In this document: one piece after another, positions 32,584 through 40,924 of the stretch
Layout: each line of letters opens with the position of its first letter
Position numbering within the stretch: the stretch's first letter is position 1
NCBI GenBank assembly: GCA_020073465.1
Contig: JAIQFC010000011.1
Span: 1 to 64,000 of the forward strand
DNA length: 64,000 nt
Source: Terriglobia bacterium
GTDB taxonomy: Bacteria > Acidobacteriota > Terriglobia > Terriglobales > Acidobacteriaceae
Direction of reading: 5' to 3'
Notes under the pieces: generated by a model
Told to the model about the DNA's origin: nothing
Databases searched by the model: none
The model's input: the letters and a program-made list of their open reading frames with translations, nothing else
Program-made: the position numbers and the translations under genes

Positions 32584-34167
32584 ATGGCTGAGAAGCGTGA
32601 CATCGTCATCATTGGCGGCGGCCACAACGGGCTGGTCACCGCCTTCTATCTGGCCAAGGCAGGATTCAAGCCACTGGTGATCGAGCGCCGCGAGCAGGTC
32701 GGCGGCGCGGCAATTACAGACGAATTCCACCCTGGATTCCGATGTTCCACGCTGGCGCACAGCGCGGGCCCCATACGTCCTGACATTGTGCGTGACCTGC
32801 AGCTCGAAAAGCATGGATTGAAGCTGATCACGGCCGAGGTAGGCGTCACCGCGCTCACGCCTGAGGGACGGGCTCTCTCGCTTTACCAGGATGCAAACAA
32901 CGCGGTGAAAGAGATTTCGTCTTTCTCGCAGAAGGATGCGGCCAAATACCCTGAGTTTCAACAGTCACTGGGGAAAATCGGCAAGATCATCGCTGAGGCG
33001 CTCGCCACCACTCCGCCGAACATTGATCACCCCAGCAGCGGCGATCTCTGGGGCATGCTCAAGACGGGACGCGCCATCCGCAATCTCGGCAAGAAGGATA
33101 TGTATCGTCTGCTGCGCTGGGGACCCATGGCGGTTGCCGATCTGGCGGCGGAATATTTCGAGACCGAACTGCTGCGAGCGGTCGTGGCTGCTCGCGGCAT
33201 CTTCGGAACGTTCCTTGGACCGTGGTCGGCCGGCAGTGCACTGGTGTTGCTGATCCGTGCGGCGGGCGATGCCCAGCCGGCAGGCTCGGCCTTCCTTGCC
33301 GCGGGGGGCATGGGCGCGCTGACCCAGGCCATGGCCTCAGCTGCCAAGGCCGCGGGGGCCGAGATCCGCACCGGCGCCGAGGTTATTGAAATTCGCGTGA
33401 AAGACGGCGCGGCTACCGGAGTGTTGCTATCCACCGGGGAAGAGATCAACGCCAAGGCTGTTATCTCGAATGCCGACCCGAAGCGCACGCTGCTGAAACT
33501 GACCGACCCTTTGCATCTGTCTCCCGACTTCGTGCAGAAGATGCAACACTACCGTGGCAACGGCACGGTCGCGAAGGTGAACCTCGCCCTGTCCGGTCTG
33601 CCGAAGTTCACTGCCCTGCAGAACGGCGACGGCGCAGCGCTCAAGGGACGCATTCACATTGGCAACGAGATCGACTACCTGGAGCGCGCCTTCGACGAAT
33701 CGAAGTACGGCAACTTCTCCCGCCGTCCGTATCTCGAAGCCACAATCCCCTCGTTGACCGACCCCACGCTTGCACCGGAAGGAAAGCACGTGATGTCGAT
33801 CTACATGCAGTACGCGCCGTACAGATTGAAAGGCGATTGGGAAGAACAGCGTAAAGCCCTCGGCCAGACCGTGGTGCAGACGCTCGCGCAGTACGCGCCC
33901 AACCTGCCAGAGATGATTCTGACGCACCAGATCATCACGCCACATGACCTGGAAGAAGTCTACGGGATGACTGGCGGGCAGATTTTCCACGGCGAACTCG
34001 CGCTCGACCAGTTCTTCACCATGCGTCCGCTGCTGGATTGGGCACGGTATCGAACACCGATCCAGAATCTGTATTTGTGTGGAAGTGGCACGCATCCAGG
34101 TGTGGGCTTGACTGGTGGGTCCGGGGCCAACGCCGCGCGCGAGATTCTCAAGGAGCTGAAAAAGTAG
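32584..34167 (+). CDS. FAD-dependent oxidoreductase, PYROXD2-like (copy 2)
   Basis: 527 residues, ATG three bases after the previous stop, with GGAG upstream. Co-linear homologue of the preceding gene: IVIIGGGHNGLVTAFYLAKAG, GGAAITDEFHPGF, FLAAGGMGALTQAMA, GNFSRRPYLEATIPSLTDP, and C-terminal LYLCGSGTHPGVGLTGG. The two proteins share long blocks such as GNFSRRPY and SLTDP, so they arose by duplication, but many changes between them suggest different substrates or a heteromer. Confidence 0.88.
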   Translation: MAEKRDIVIIGGGHNGLVTAFYLAKAGFKPLVIERREQVGGAAITDEFHPGFRCSTLAHSAGPIRPDIVRDLQLEKHGLKLITAEVGVTALTPEGRALSLYQDANNAVKEISSFSQKDAAKYPEFQQSLGKIGKIIAEALATTPPNIDHPSSGDLWGMLKTGRAIRNLGKKDMYRLLRWGPMAVADLAAEYFETELLRAVVAARGIFGTFLGPWSAGSALVLLIRAAGDAQPAGSAFLAAGGMGALTQAMASAAKAAGAEIRTGAEVIEIRVKDGAATGVLLSTGEEINAKAVISNADPKRTLLKLTDPLHLSPDFVQKMQHYRGNGTVAKVNLALSGLPKFTALQNGDGAALKGRIHIGNEIDYLERAFDESKYGNFSRRPYLEATIPSLTDPTLAPEGKHVMSIYMQYAPYRLKGDWEEQRKALGQTVVQTLAQYAPNLPEMILTHQIITPHDLEEVYGMTGGQIFHGELALDQFFTMRPLLDWARYRTPIQNLYLCGSGTHPGVGLTGGSGANAAREILKELKK

Positions 34168-34230
34168 CGCGCTCCCCGAGACGTTGCATGCAGCGTCTTG
34201 CGACTGTTGCGACGTCGCTCGTCGACTTCC

Positions 34231-35082
34231 ATGAAGAATTCAGCCATCCTGCTCATCTCCTGCCCTGACAGCAAAGGCGAAGTCGCGACCATCGCCGACT
34301 TCGTCTACCGCCACAACGGGAACATCCTGCACGCCGACGAACATGCCGACGAAGAGTCCGGGCTCTTCCTCATGCGCGTGGAGTTCGATCCAAAAGATTT
34401 CGACATCGACCTCGCCGACTTCGGCACGCACTTCGTGCCGGTAGCCGAAAGATTCCAGATGAAATGGCGGCTGGCCCAATCGTCGCAGCGGCCGCGGATG
34501 ATCATCTTCGTCTCCAAGTACGACCACTGCCTGGTTGATCTGCTATACCGGCATCAGAGTGGAGAGCTTGCCTGCGATATTCCGCTGATCATTTCCAATC
34601 ACGCAGACAACCAGCCGCTCGCCGACTTCTACAGAATTCCTTACGCGGTCGTTCCGGTCACCAAGGACAACAAGCGGCAGTCAGAGCAGAGAATTCAGGA
34701 TCTCATCGACCAGCACCGGCCCGACTTCATGGTGCTGGCCCGCTACATGCAGATTCTTTCCAACGAATTCGTCAACCGCTATCCGCAGCGCATCATCAAC
34801 ATCCACCATTCCTTCCTGCCCGCCTTTGTCGGCGCCCGTCCTTACCACCAGGCCTTCGAGCGTGGCGTCAAGCTCATTGGGGCCACCAGCCACTACGTCA
34901 CCGAAGTACTCGATGACGGCCCCATCATCGAGCAGGACGTCGTTCGTGTCTCCCACCGCGATGCGGTCGAGGATCTCATCCGCAAGGGCCGCGACCTGGA
35001 GAAGGTCGTGCTCTCCCGCGCCGTGCGCTGGCACGTGGAAAACCGCGTGCTCGTATACGGCAATAAGACCGTGGTTTTCTGA
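34231..35082 (+). CDS. purU: Formyltetrahydrofolate deformylase
   Basis: 283 residues from MKNSAIL. An N-terminal ACT domain (ISCPDSKGEVATIADFVYRHNGNI) is followed by the formyltransferase-like catalytic domain with PRMIIFVSKYDHCL, VLARYMQILSNEFV, IINIHHSFLPAFVGARPYHQA and LDDGPIIEQDVVRVSH. PurU hydrolyses 10-formyl-THF to formate and THF, balancing the one-carbon pool. It follows the two PYROXD2-like genes by 63 bases. With the nearby GcvT-like gene it suggests handling of folate-bound one-carbon units. Confidence 0.94.
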   Translation: MKNSAILLISCPDSKGEVATIADFVYRHNGNILHADEHADEESGLFLMRVEFDPKDFDIDLADFGTHFVPVAERFQMKWRLAQSSQRPRMIIFVSKYDHCLVDLLYRHQSGELACDIPLIISNHADNQPLADFYRIPYAVVPVTKDNKRQSEQRIQDLIDQHRPDFMVLARYMQILSNEFVNRYPQRIINIHHSFLPAFVGARPYHQAFERGVKLIGATSHYVTEVLDDGPIIEQDVVRVSHRDAVEDLIRKGRDLEKVVLSRAVRWHVENRVLVYGNKTVVF

Positions 35083-35263
35083 ACCGTTCCCCAGTTCCCG
35101 TGCGCAAAAGTCCATGTACTTTCAGGGATGGAAGATCGCCTTACGTGACAGTGTCGTTCCGGTAGTAACTTGCACCACAGGTAACTTTCCTCTTTACTGA
35201 TGACATTAGTGAACATTTAATTTCCCAAGAACGACGGGGAGAAACTCGCTCTCGGGAGCACGT

Positions 35264-36766
35264 TTGGCCGAAGATCTTAAATTTGAACTGGCAATTCTGG
35301 CGACGGTCCAGGGCTTCTACCAGAAGCTCATGCGGGATTGTCTCGGCGGCGACGTACCCGTTCCAAAGGGTCTCGACGAGGATGCGCTGCGCCACTCCGA
35401 GCGCGAACTTCCTGGAACTCTTAGCCGCATGTACCGCTGGCTGCACCTGCTCGACATGGCGATCACGCCCGCCATGCTGCGCCACGCCCTGACTCCTGAC
35501 ACAGATTCTGAAGTTGCCGAAGCCCTGCTGCGCTACTTCGTGCGCCGCCGCGAGCCCAGCGACGTCAATCGCGACAAGACCGACCTGATCGCCACCTTTT
35601 TGTATCGCCACCCGCGCGTGCCAGGGCAGTGGGAGCAGAGTGGTTACGGCCTGGATGGCGCGCTGCCGCTCTCTCCGTTCGAAATTGCCCTGATTGAAAT
35701 TCTGGCCGACACCGACGTCCCTTCGCTGCCCGAAGAGCACGTGCAATTGCTGCGGCGCTTTGATCCGCTGCGCGAAGAGATTGCGCGGTTCCGCGATTTC
35801 AACTCGCTCATTGATTCCGGCATCATTTCACGAGTGCGCGAGTTGAAGCAGTGGCTGGACGCGTCGTTCTACCATCCCGGAGTGCTGGCGACCGTCTCCG
35901 CCTACAATGCCGCGTTTGGCGCCCGGTTCGACGAGCTTTTCAACAAGGCGCTGGGAGAGATCAAGCAATTTGCCAACGCGCTTGAAGAAATGGGCGGCAG
36001 CATCCTGAGTACGGTGGATGGCGTGGAAGTCACGGTCGAGCACGTAGCCGCGATCGAGCAGACAGAGATGCTCAGCGCAGCCTACGACAGTGCGCTCGAG
36101 AAGTTCCGCAGGGTATCGAAGCTCAAGAAGGAATTGGATCGCCGTCCGCCCATCCGCAAGTCTTTGCTGACGCCTGCTGCCCGTACCGCTCGAACCGCCG
36201 GTGGAGCTGCTGCGGCAGCCAAACCTGCCAAGGCGGCCGCCGCCAAGGCCTCCGCCGCGCCTCCCGTGTTCCAGCCGCCCGCCATCACGCCGCAACAGAT
36301 TTCGATGGAGGAAGGTAAGCTTCGCCGGGTCGAAGAGTCGATTCGGGTGTTCGTCCGCGTGGCCGATCCGAAATACCGCCAGGTTGTGCCCATGCGGTTC
36401 TTCAACCTTACGCTGACAGCGCCGGAAGCCGATGCCTACAACGCCGGCTTCCTGGAGGAGAAAAGCCTCCGCGCCGATGTGGCCCGCACGCTGATCCGCC
36501 TGGTCTCGATCTCCGCCCGTATCAACACGGAACTCGAGGAACTCAAGCGCAGCCAGAGTATGTCTTCTCTGTGGAAGCTGCATGCGGATGGAATCGTCGT
36601 TCTACACGATATGGCCAGCACCGCGACCGAAGACGCGGGCAGCGCTGCCAAAAGCGCCGAGCAGAATGGCGCCGGGGCAGCGGCAAGAGCAATTCACGAT
36701 TCCGTACAGAAGCTGCGGGACCGCGCCGATATAGCGGTCAAGACGCTGGCCCGCGTGGGCAGCTAG
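35264..36766 (+). CDS. Conserved hypothetical protein, 500 residues
   Basis: TTG start with CGGGAG about 6 bases upstream. Mostly helical: an N-terminal part (1-300) with YRWLHLLDMAITPAMLRHAL, LSPFEIALIEILADTDVPSLPEEH, and VATVSAYNAAFGARFDELF-like segments; an Ala/Lys/Pro-rich linker at about 305-345; and a second helical part to 475. No signal peptide or transmembrane helix. It looks like a large cytosolic Acidobacteriota-type protein, possibly a scaffold. Not recognised beyond that. Confidence 0.6.
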   Translation: MAEDLKFELAILATVQGFYQKLMRDCLGGDVPVPKGLDEDALRHSERELPGTLSRMYRWLHLLDMAITPAMLRHALTPDTDSEVAEALLRYFVRRREPSDVNRDKTDLIATFLYRHPRVPGQWEQSGYGLDGALPLSPFEIALIEILADTDVPSLPEEHVQLLRRFDPLREEIARFRDFNSLIDSGIISRVRELKQWLDASFYHPGVLATVSAYNAAFGARFDELFNKALGEIKQFANALEEMGGSILSTVDGVEVTVEHVAAIEQTEMLSAAYDSALEKFRRVSKLKKELDRRPPIRKSLLTPAARTARTAGGAAAAAKPAKAAAAKASAAPPVFQPPAITPQQISMEEGKLRRVEESIRVFVRVADPKYRQVVPMRFFNLTLTAPEADAYNAGFLEEKSLRADVARTLIRLVSISARINTELEELKRSQSMSSLWKLHADGIVVLHDMASTATEDAGSAAKSAEQNGAGAAARAIHDSVQKLRDRADIAVKTLARVGS

Positions 36767-36781
36767 GAAGGCGAACCTACC

Positions 36782-37045
36782 TTAACGCTTCTTGCGGTTC
36801 TTCTTTGTTTTTCGGCCGGCTGTCGTACTTCGTAACGAGTCATCTTCGGCACGTAATTTCCGAACCCAGGCCGCGGATCCATCAGCCAGTTCGGGATGGT
36901 TCTCGTCGCGCCAAATCGGCTTATCTGATCCTAAAACATGAAGGAGTCTTTCGCGACGCATCTCGGCGACAGCATCAACAGTTCGAGTGGAAACCTCACT
37001 TGTGTTGACTACCCAAATACCTTGTTTCTTACGCATGGTAGCCAT
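36782..37045 (-). CDS. Small basic hypothetical protein
   Basis: 87 residues from MATMRKKQG. Contains VNTSEVSTRTVDAVAEMRRERLLHVLG, a WRDENHPELADGSAAWVRKLRAEDD core and a lysine-rich tail (GRKTKKNRKKR). It starts 17 bases after a remnant of the rng 3' end. The protein-like core, with paired Trp and acidic/basic helices, argues for a real gene, but the ribosome site is poor (GGAG about 14 bases upstream) and the neighbourhood is decayed. Confidence 0.35.
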   Translation of the reverse strand: MATMRKKQGIWVVNTSEVSTRTVDAVAEMRRERLLHVLGSDKPIWRDENHPELADGSAAWVRKLRAEDDSLRSTTAGRKTKKNRKKR

Positions 37046-37061
37046 GGTCTGAAGCTCACTC

Positions 37062-37112
37062 CTAGTTGATATCAAACTGCTCCTGATGCAGCGCGCCGGG
37101 TCGCTCTTCACA
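37062..37112 (-). pseudogene. Degenerate copy of the rng 3' end
   Basis: About 50 bases matching the last 17 codons of the RNase E/G gene (37734-37785). Differences fall mainly at third codon positions (GAT/GAC, CAC/CAT, TTC/TTT, ATT/ATC), with a 2-base insertion that breaks the frame and a TAG where rng has TGA. The pattern means a divergent homologue or an old duplication, not a recent copy. Confidence 0.6.
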
Positions 37113-37282
37113 AAGGGCAAGCGAAAGCCAGGCGCGTCATAGACCACGTTCTCACTTGCTGAGGATGTAACAGCGAGTCCGCATAATCGCGTGATCTGCC
37201 TGGATCGTTCCGCCAAAGGGCTCCGAGACGCAGGAGATTGAAATGGCTTCGCCTGAGACTTGGACTTCCTTCGGATGGCCGC

Positions 37283-37387
37283 TTACTTCCGTGTCCACCC
37301 AATTGTTTTCGTGATCCTATAGTTTGGCTTCGATGATCCGAACTGCCAAACCAGAAATGCAGCTAGCGCTACGATCTTGTATTTCAT
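37283..37387 (-). CDS. Small hydrophobic peptide, 34 residues
   Basis: Starts MKYKIVALAAFLVWQFGSS, with AAGGAGAAGAA directly upstream on the minus strand, a strong ribosome site. The N-terminal 15 residues are signal-peptide-like or a short membrane helix, followed by a basic polar tail. The ATG overlaps the stop of the Cys-rich frame upstream (ATGA). Too short for any family call. Confidence 0.4.
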   Translation of the reverse strand: MKYKIVALAAFLVWQFGSSKPNYRITKTIGWTRK

Positions 37388-37563
37388 TTCTTCTCCTTGT
37401 CGATCCATGCGGGGCAGCTGGCGCATTTGCAATCGGCATCAATTTCGTCATTCCCGGTCTCCTGAATTCTTGTGCGAAACGTTCCCACCGGATCAAATGG
37501 AGAACATTCGCTTATGTCGTGAACACACCCACATCGGAATCTCGCTATTATCGGCTCTCGCAT
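37384..37563 (-). CDS. Small Cys-rich protein, 59 residues
   Basis: From the ATG at 37563 the protein has CGC, then a single C, and a C-terminal CKCASC followed by PAWIDKEKK. The stop overlaps the next start by four bases (ATGA). The clustered cysteines could bind metal. It lies in a repeat-rich gap without other genes, and could be a chance frame; the coupling with the 34-residue peptide is what favours it. Confidence 0.35.
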   Translation of the reverse strand: MREPIIARFRCGCVHDISECSPFDPVGTFRTRIQETGNDEIDADCKCASCPAWIDKEKK

Positions 37564-37652
37564 TTTTTCTCTCAGAGAGGGCTGGTCTTGCGTCCAGCCC
37601 GTTCGATTTGAGGCGACATGAGTTAATCCGAGCTGACAAGGGGCTGCGCCCT

Positions 37653-37685
37653 GCCGGACCGTCGAGGGCGGCGGTCCCCACACGT
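37653..37685. repeat. Dispersed GC-rich hairpin repeat
   Basis: GCCGGACC, CGAGGG, GGTCCCCACACG, an imperfect stem of GGACC with GGTCC. Same ends as the 15361 element. Confidence 0.5.
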
Positions 37686-37709
37686 GCGCCGTGCGCGCGA
37701 CCGAGTCCG

Positions 37710-37737
37710 AACTGATAGCTGACGGCTGAGAACTCAG
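37710..37737. repeat. Heptamer array overlapping the rng stop codon
   Basis: AACTGAT, AGCTGAC, GGCTGAG, AACTCAG. The TGA of rng on the minus strand (37734-37736) lies inside the last unit. Confidence 0.6.
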
Positions 37738-40508
37738 TTAATATCGAACTGCTCCTGGTGCAGCGCCGGATCGCTCTTCACGATAATCGTCCGCTTGGTG
37801 AGTTCTTCCATCTCGTTGAGCAGGCGGCCGTTGGTCGACTTCAGCTCTTTGGCGACATCCGGATTCACGCGCAGCATCACGTCTTCATGCTCCAGATGCT
37901 TGGCGATCTTGCGCATCTCCACGTAAATCTCGTTGCACACCGTGGTCACCGATTTGACGTAGCCCGTCGACTGGCAGTACGGACAAGGCGCGCCAATCGT
38001 GCGTTCCAGTGACTGCTTCACCCGCTTGCGGGTAATCGCCACCAGCCCGAAATCGTTAAACTGCAGCACCTTCGACGGTGCGCGATCGTGGCGCAGTTCT
38101 TCTTCCAAAGCCTGCATCACGCGCTGGCGGTTGCGGCGCTCGTCCATGTCGATGAAATCGATGACGATGATGCCGCCCAGATCGCGCAGCCGGACCTGCC
38201 GCACAATTTCCTTGATCGCATCCACGTTGGTCTTGACGATCGTGTCTTCCAAGCGCGCCGTCTTACCGACGTACTTGCCGGTGTTGATATCGATCGCCAC
38301 CAGCGCCTCGGTCTGGTTGATCACGATGTAGCCGCCGCTCTTCAGCCAGACTTTGGACTTGAGCGCCTTGTTCATCTCCTCGGCCAGGCCGAATTGCTCA
38401 AACAGGGGCGTTTCTTTGGTGTAGAGCTTCACGCGCTTGACCAGTCCCGGCTGGAAGCGGTTGAAGAAGCGCAGAATGCGTTCGTACTCGGGCTCAGTAT
38501 CGACCCAGATCACGGAGAAGTCAGAAGTGACCTGGTCGCGCAGCACGCGCTCTACCACGTTGAGATCGTGATAGATCAGCGCAGGCGGCTTGGAACTCTC
38601 CGAGCGGCCCTTGATATCGTTCCACAAGCCCTTCAGGAAGCGAATGTCGGCGCGCAGCTCGTCTTCGCTGGCGTTCTGTGCTGCGGTACGAACAATGAAG
38701 CCGCCATGCCCGTTCTCACGCTCGCTCAGGATGATCCGCTTCAGCCGCTGGCGCTCTTCCTCGGATGCGATCTTGCGCGAAACGCCAGTGTGATTCACCG
38801 TCGGCATGTAAACCAGGAAGCGTCCCGGCAGTGCGATGTGACTGGTGATGCGCGCGCCCTTCTTGCCGATCGGCTCCTTGGCAATCTGCACCAGGATTTC
38901 CTGTCCTTCCTTGAGCAGATCGCTGATCAGCGGAACCGGCGCCGACTCGCGGCGGCGGAAACGGCGTCCACCGCGGCGTCCGCGCTGGCCGCCGCCCTGA
39001 CGGTCAAAACCGGGGCGGGGCCGTTGCGTGCGCTGCGTGTAACCGGCGGTCGCTGCCGGCGCCCGAACTTCCGCCCGGGCATCGACGGTGCCGTTGCCTC
39101 GAGCCTCAGCGTCGAGCAGAGCCTCGGCTTCGGCCTGCGCCTCCTCGAGCTCAAATTCTTCGGAATCGTCTTCAGCTTCTGCCGCACCGGCTTCGGCAGG
39201 CGGCGCCTCGCCACCCTCGGCCAGCGAGGATAGATGGATTTCAGAAACTGCTTCCCGGGCATCGCCGTTCAGGTGCTCGCCAGCCTCAGGAGTAGCAGCC
39301 TGGGTCTCTTCCTCGAACTCGTCGTAGCCCTCGTCGGACGATTCCTCGTAGCGGATGGTGTCGGCTTCTTCTTCGTCGATGGTCTCTTCTTCCATCGTGC
39401 CCGGAGCAGCGAATACGGGAGCTTCCTGCTCGCGAGCGGTCGGAAGCGGCTGGTCGCGATGTTCTGGTACTGCTCTGATCGTGTCCTCTTCCTCAACTTC
39501 TTCGACAATCTCTTCGGTCGCTCCGGCTGCCTCGGCGGCAAACGCATCGGTCAACTCGGCACGGCGAAGTTCCCGGTTCCAGTCAACCGAGGTGGACGCC
39601 GCTTCTACATGCTCTTCTTGATTTCCTCGCGAGTCGTCGTGCTGTTCATGCAGCGGCTCTGCGGAAATAGATGGGCTGGCGAAAATCGGTTCATCTTCCG
39701 GGAAGGTTGCCGCGAGCGGTACGTCCGGCTCTGCGTTGGACGCGGACGGTTCCACTTCCTGCTCCGCTGTACGCGGCTCCTGCACAGGTGGCTGCGCCCA
39801 GCGCTGATATTTTGAAATCGACTCACCCGGCAGAAGGATTGGCTGATATCCGGCAGGCGGTCCAAACTGCTGAGTTCTCCCTGATTCCTGCGCTCGCGGC
39901 GGCGCAGTCTCGGCGGCAGGCCGGGAGAATCGCGCCTCGCTTCCGCGATCACGCCCATCGCCACGTCCGTCGCGACGTCCGCCACGGCGGCGCCGGCGTC
40001 CCCGCCAGCCACCACGTTCGCGCTCGAAATCGCCGCCTGCGGATTCGGTTCCCGCCCCGGCAGTCGCCGGAGACTGGCCCTCCGCCTGACTTTGCGGCTC
40101 CTCAGACCCCTGGCCTGGGCCGCTTTCCAGTTCGCCCGCGGGCGCAGCGGTCTCAGCTACGACTCCCGCCTCGGAAACTTCTGCAGGCGCCTGTATCCGC
40201 ATCGGCTGCGGACGCAGATCCTGCACGCCCCGATTGGCAGGCACAACGTCAGTCAGGTCCTCGTCTTGGTCCTCCAACTCCATGAAATCGGAGACGTAGA
40301 GGAAGGCATCGCGTTCCAGGCCGATGTCGACGAAAGCAGACTGCATGCCGGGCAGCACGCGGGTAACGCGGCCTTTGTAGATTGATCCCGCAAGGGTGTA
40401 TTCATTTTCGCGCTCGAGGTAGATTTCCGCGAGCAGATCGTCTTCCACCAGCCCCACCTTGGTTTCGTGAGGCGTGGAAGAGACAAATAGTTCTTTGTTC
40501 ATGGACAC
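37734..40508 (-). CDS. rng: Ribonuclease E/G with a large insert in the S1 domain
   Basis: 924 residues. The N-terminal S1 half ends near residue 80 (FVDIGLERDAFLYVSDF) and resumes near 522 (ISDLLKEGQEILVQIAKEPIGKKGA). The insert of about 440 residues is Asp/Glu-rich with two Arg/Gly-rich blocks (GRRDGRGDGRDRG; GRRGGRRFRRR), probably disordered and RNA-binding. The catalytic core is intact: AIDINTGKYVG and IDFIDMD (the metal-binding Asp pair) and a Zn-link-like PCPYCQSTG. Without the insert the core is about 483 residues, close to E. coli RNase G. It processes rRNA and mRNA. Downstream of rodA and at the end of the mre cluster. Confidence 0.93.
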   Translation of the reverse strand: MSMNKELFVSSTPHETKVGLVEDDLLAEIYLERENEYTLAGSIYKGRVTRVLPGMQSAFVDIGLERDAFLYVSDFMELEDQDEDLTDVVPANRGVQDLRPQPMRIQAPAEVSEAGVVAETAAPAGELESGPGQGSEEPQSQAEGQSPATAGAGTESAGGDFERERGGWRGRRRRRGGRRDGRGDGRDRGSEARFSRPAAETAPPRAQESGRTQQFGPPAGYQPILLPGESISKYQRWAQPPVQEPRTAEQEVEPSASNAEPDVPLAATFPEDEPIFASPSISAEPLHEQHDDSRGNQEEHVEAASTSVDWNRELRRAELTDAFAAEAAGATEEIVEEVEEEDTIRAVPEHRDQPLPTAREQEAPVFAAPGTMEEETIDEEEADTIRYEESSDEGYDEFEEETQAATPEAGEHLNGDAREAVSEIHLSSLAEGGEAPPAEAGAAEAEDDSEEFELEEAQAEAEALLDAEARGNGTVDARAEVRAPAATAGYTQRTQRPRPGFDRQGGGQRGRRGGRRFRRRESAPVPLISDLLKEGQEILVQIAKEPIGKKGARITSHIALPGRFLVYMPTVNHTGVSRKIASEEERQRLKRIILSERENGHGGFIVRTAAQNASEDELRADIRFLKGLWNDIKGRSESSKPPALIYHDLNVVERVLRDQVTSDFSVIWVDTEPEYERILRFFNRFQPGLVKRVKLYTKETPLFEQFGLAEEMNKALKSKVWLKSGGYIVINQTEALVAIDINTGKYVGKTARLEDTIVKTNVDAIKEIVRQVRLRDLGGIIVIDFIDMDERRNRQRVMQALEEELRHDRAPSKVLQFNDFGLVAITRKRVKQSLERTIGAPCPYCQSTGYVKSVTTVCNEIYVEMRKIAKHLEHEDVMLRVNPDVAKELKSTNGRLLNEMEELTKRTIIVKSDPALHQEQFDIN

Positions 40509-40509
40509 T

Positions 40510-40540
40510 CCGGTCCCGCCGTCCGGGCGGGCTTTACCGG
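40510..40540 (-). promoter_or_regulatory. GC-rich hairpin in the rng leader
   Basis: Inner stem CCCGCC / GGCGGG (40515-40520, 40526-40531) and outer CCGGT / ACCGG. It lies just upstream of the rng start and overlaps the GGAG ribosome site. RNase E genes are often autoregulated through leader structures; that is inference here. Confidence 0.4.
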
Positions 40541-40924
40541 CGCAGATTCAGGAAGGAAACGGGAGGATCGAGCGTCGCGACGATGGCCCCACGGAGGGGA
40601 CGGCTGAGGCTCAGGAGGTTGCTCCCGGGCCAAATCCGTTGCGCAAGCTTGGGAATCTTTTGCACTTATCGCTTTGTGTTGCCGGGTTTGTGACCGCTCT
40701 CTCAGACCGTTTTCGGTCGGGGGGCCGTTTCCCTGCCCGGCAGCTTTCTAGCTTCAATCCTGCCCGGCCTTCGACTGCTCGACTGGCCGGTGAAATTGCC
40801 CTCTTCACGCGAGGGCGATCGATATGTTGTTGGGCTGCACCCCCTGGGCGCAGCAACTGCTCCCTACCCTTCTTCCGAAGCTCACAACCTGTTCATGAGC
40901 TGGCGACGAAACTGATCGCTCCAG
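40541..40924. other. Intergenic region between rodA and rng
   Basis: About 380 bases with no credible gene. Both neighbours are on the minus strand, so it probably holds an rng promoter; no hexamer pair stands out. Confidence 0.4.

Noticed and set aside
40509-40924. Plus-strand frame of 161 codons upstream of rng
   Set aside because: No domain, no ribosome site, and it starts inside rng.
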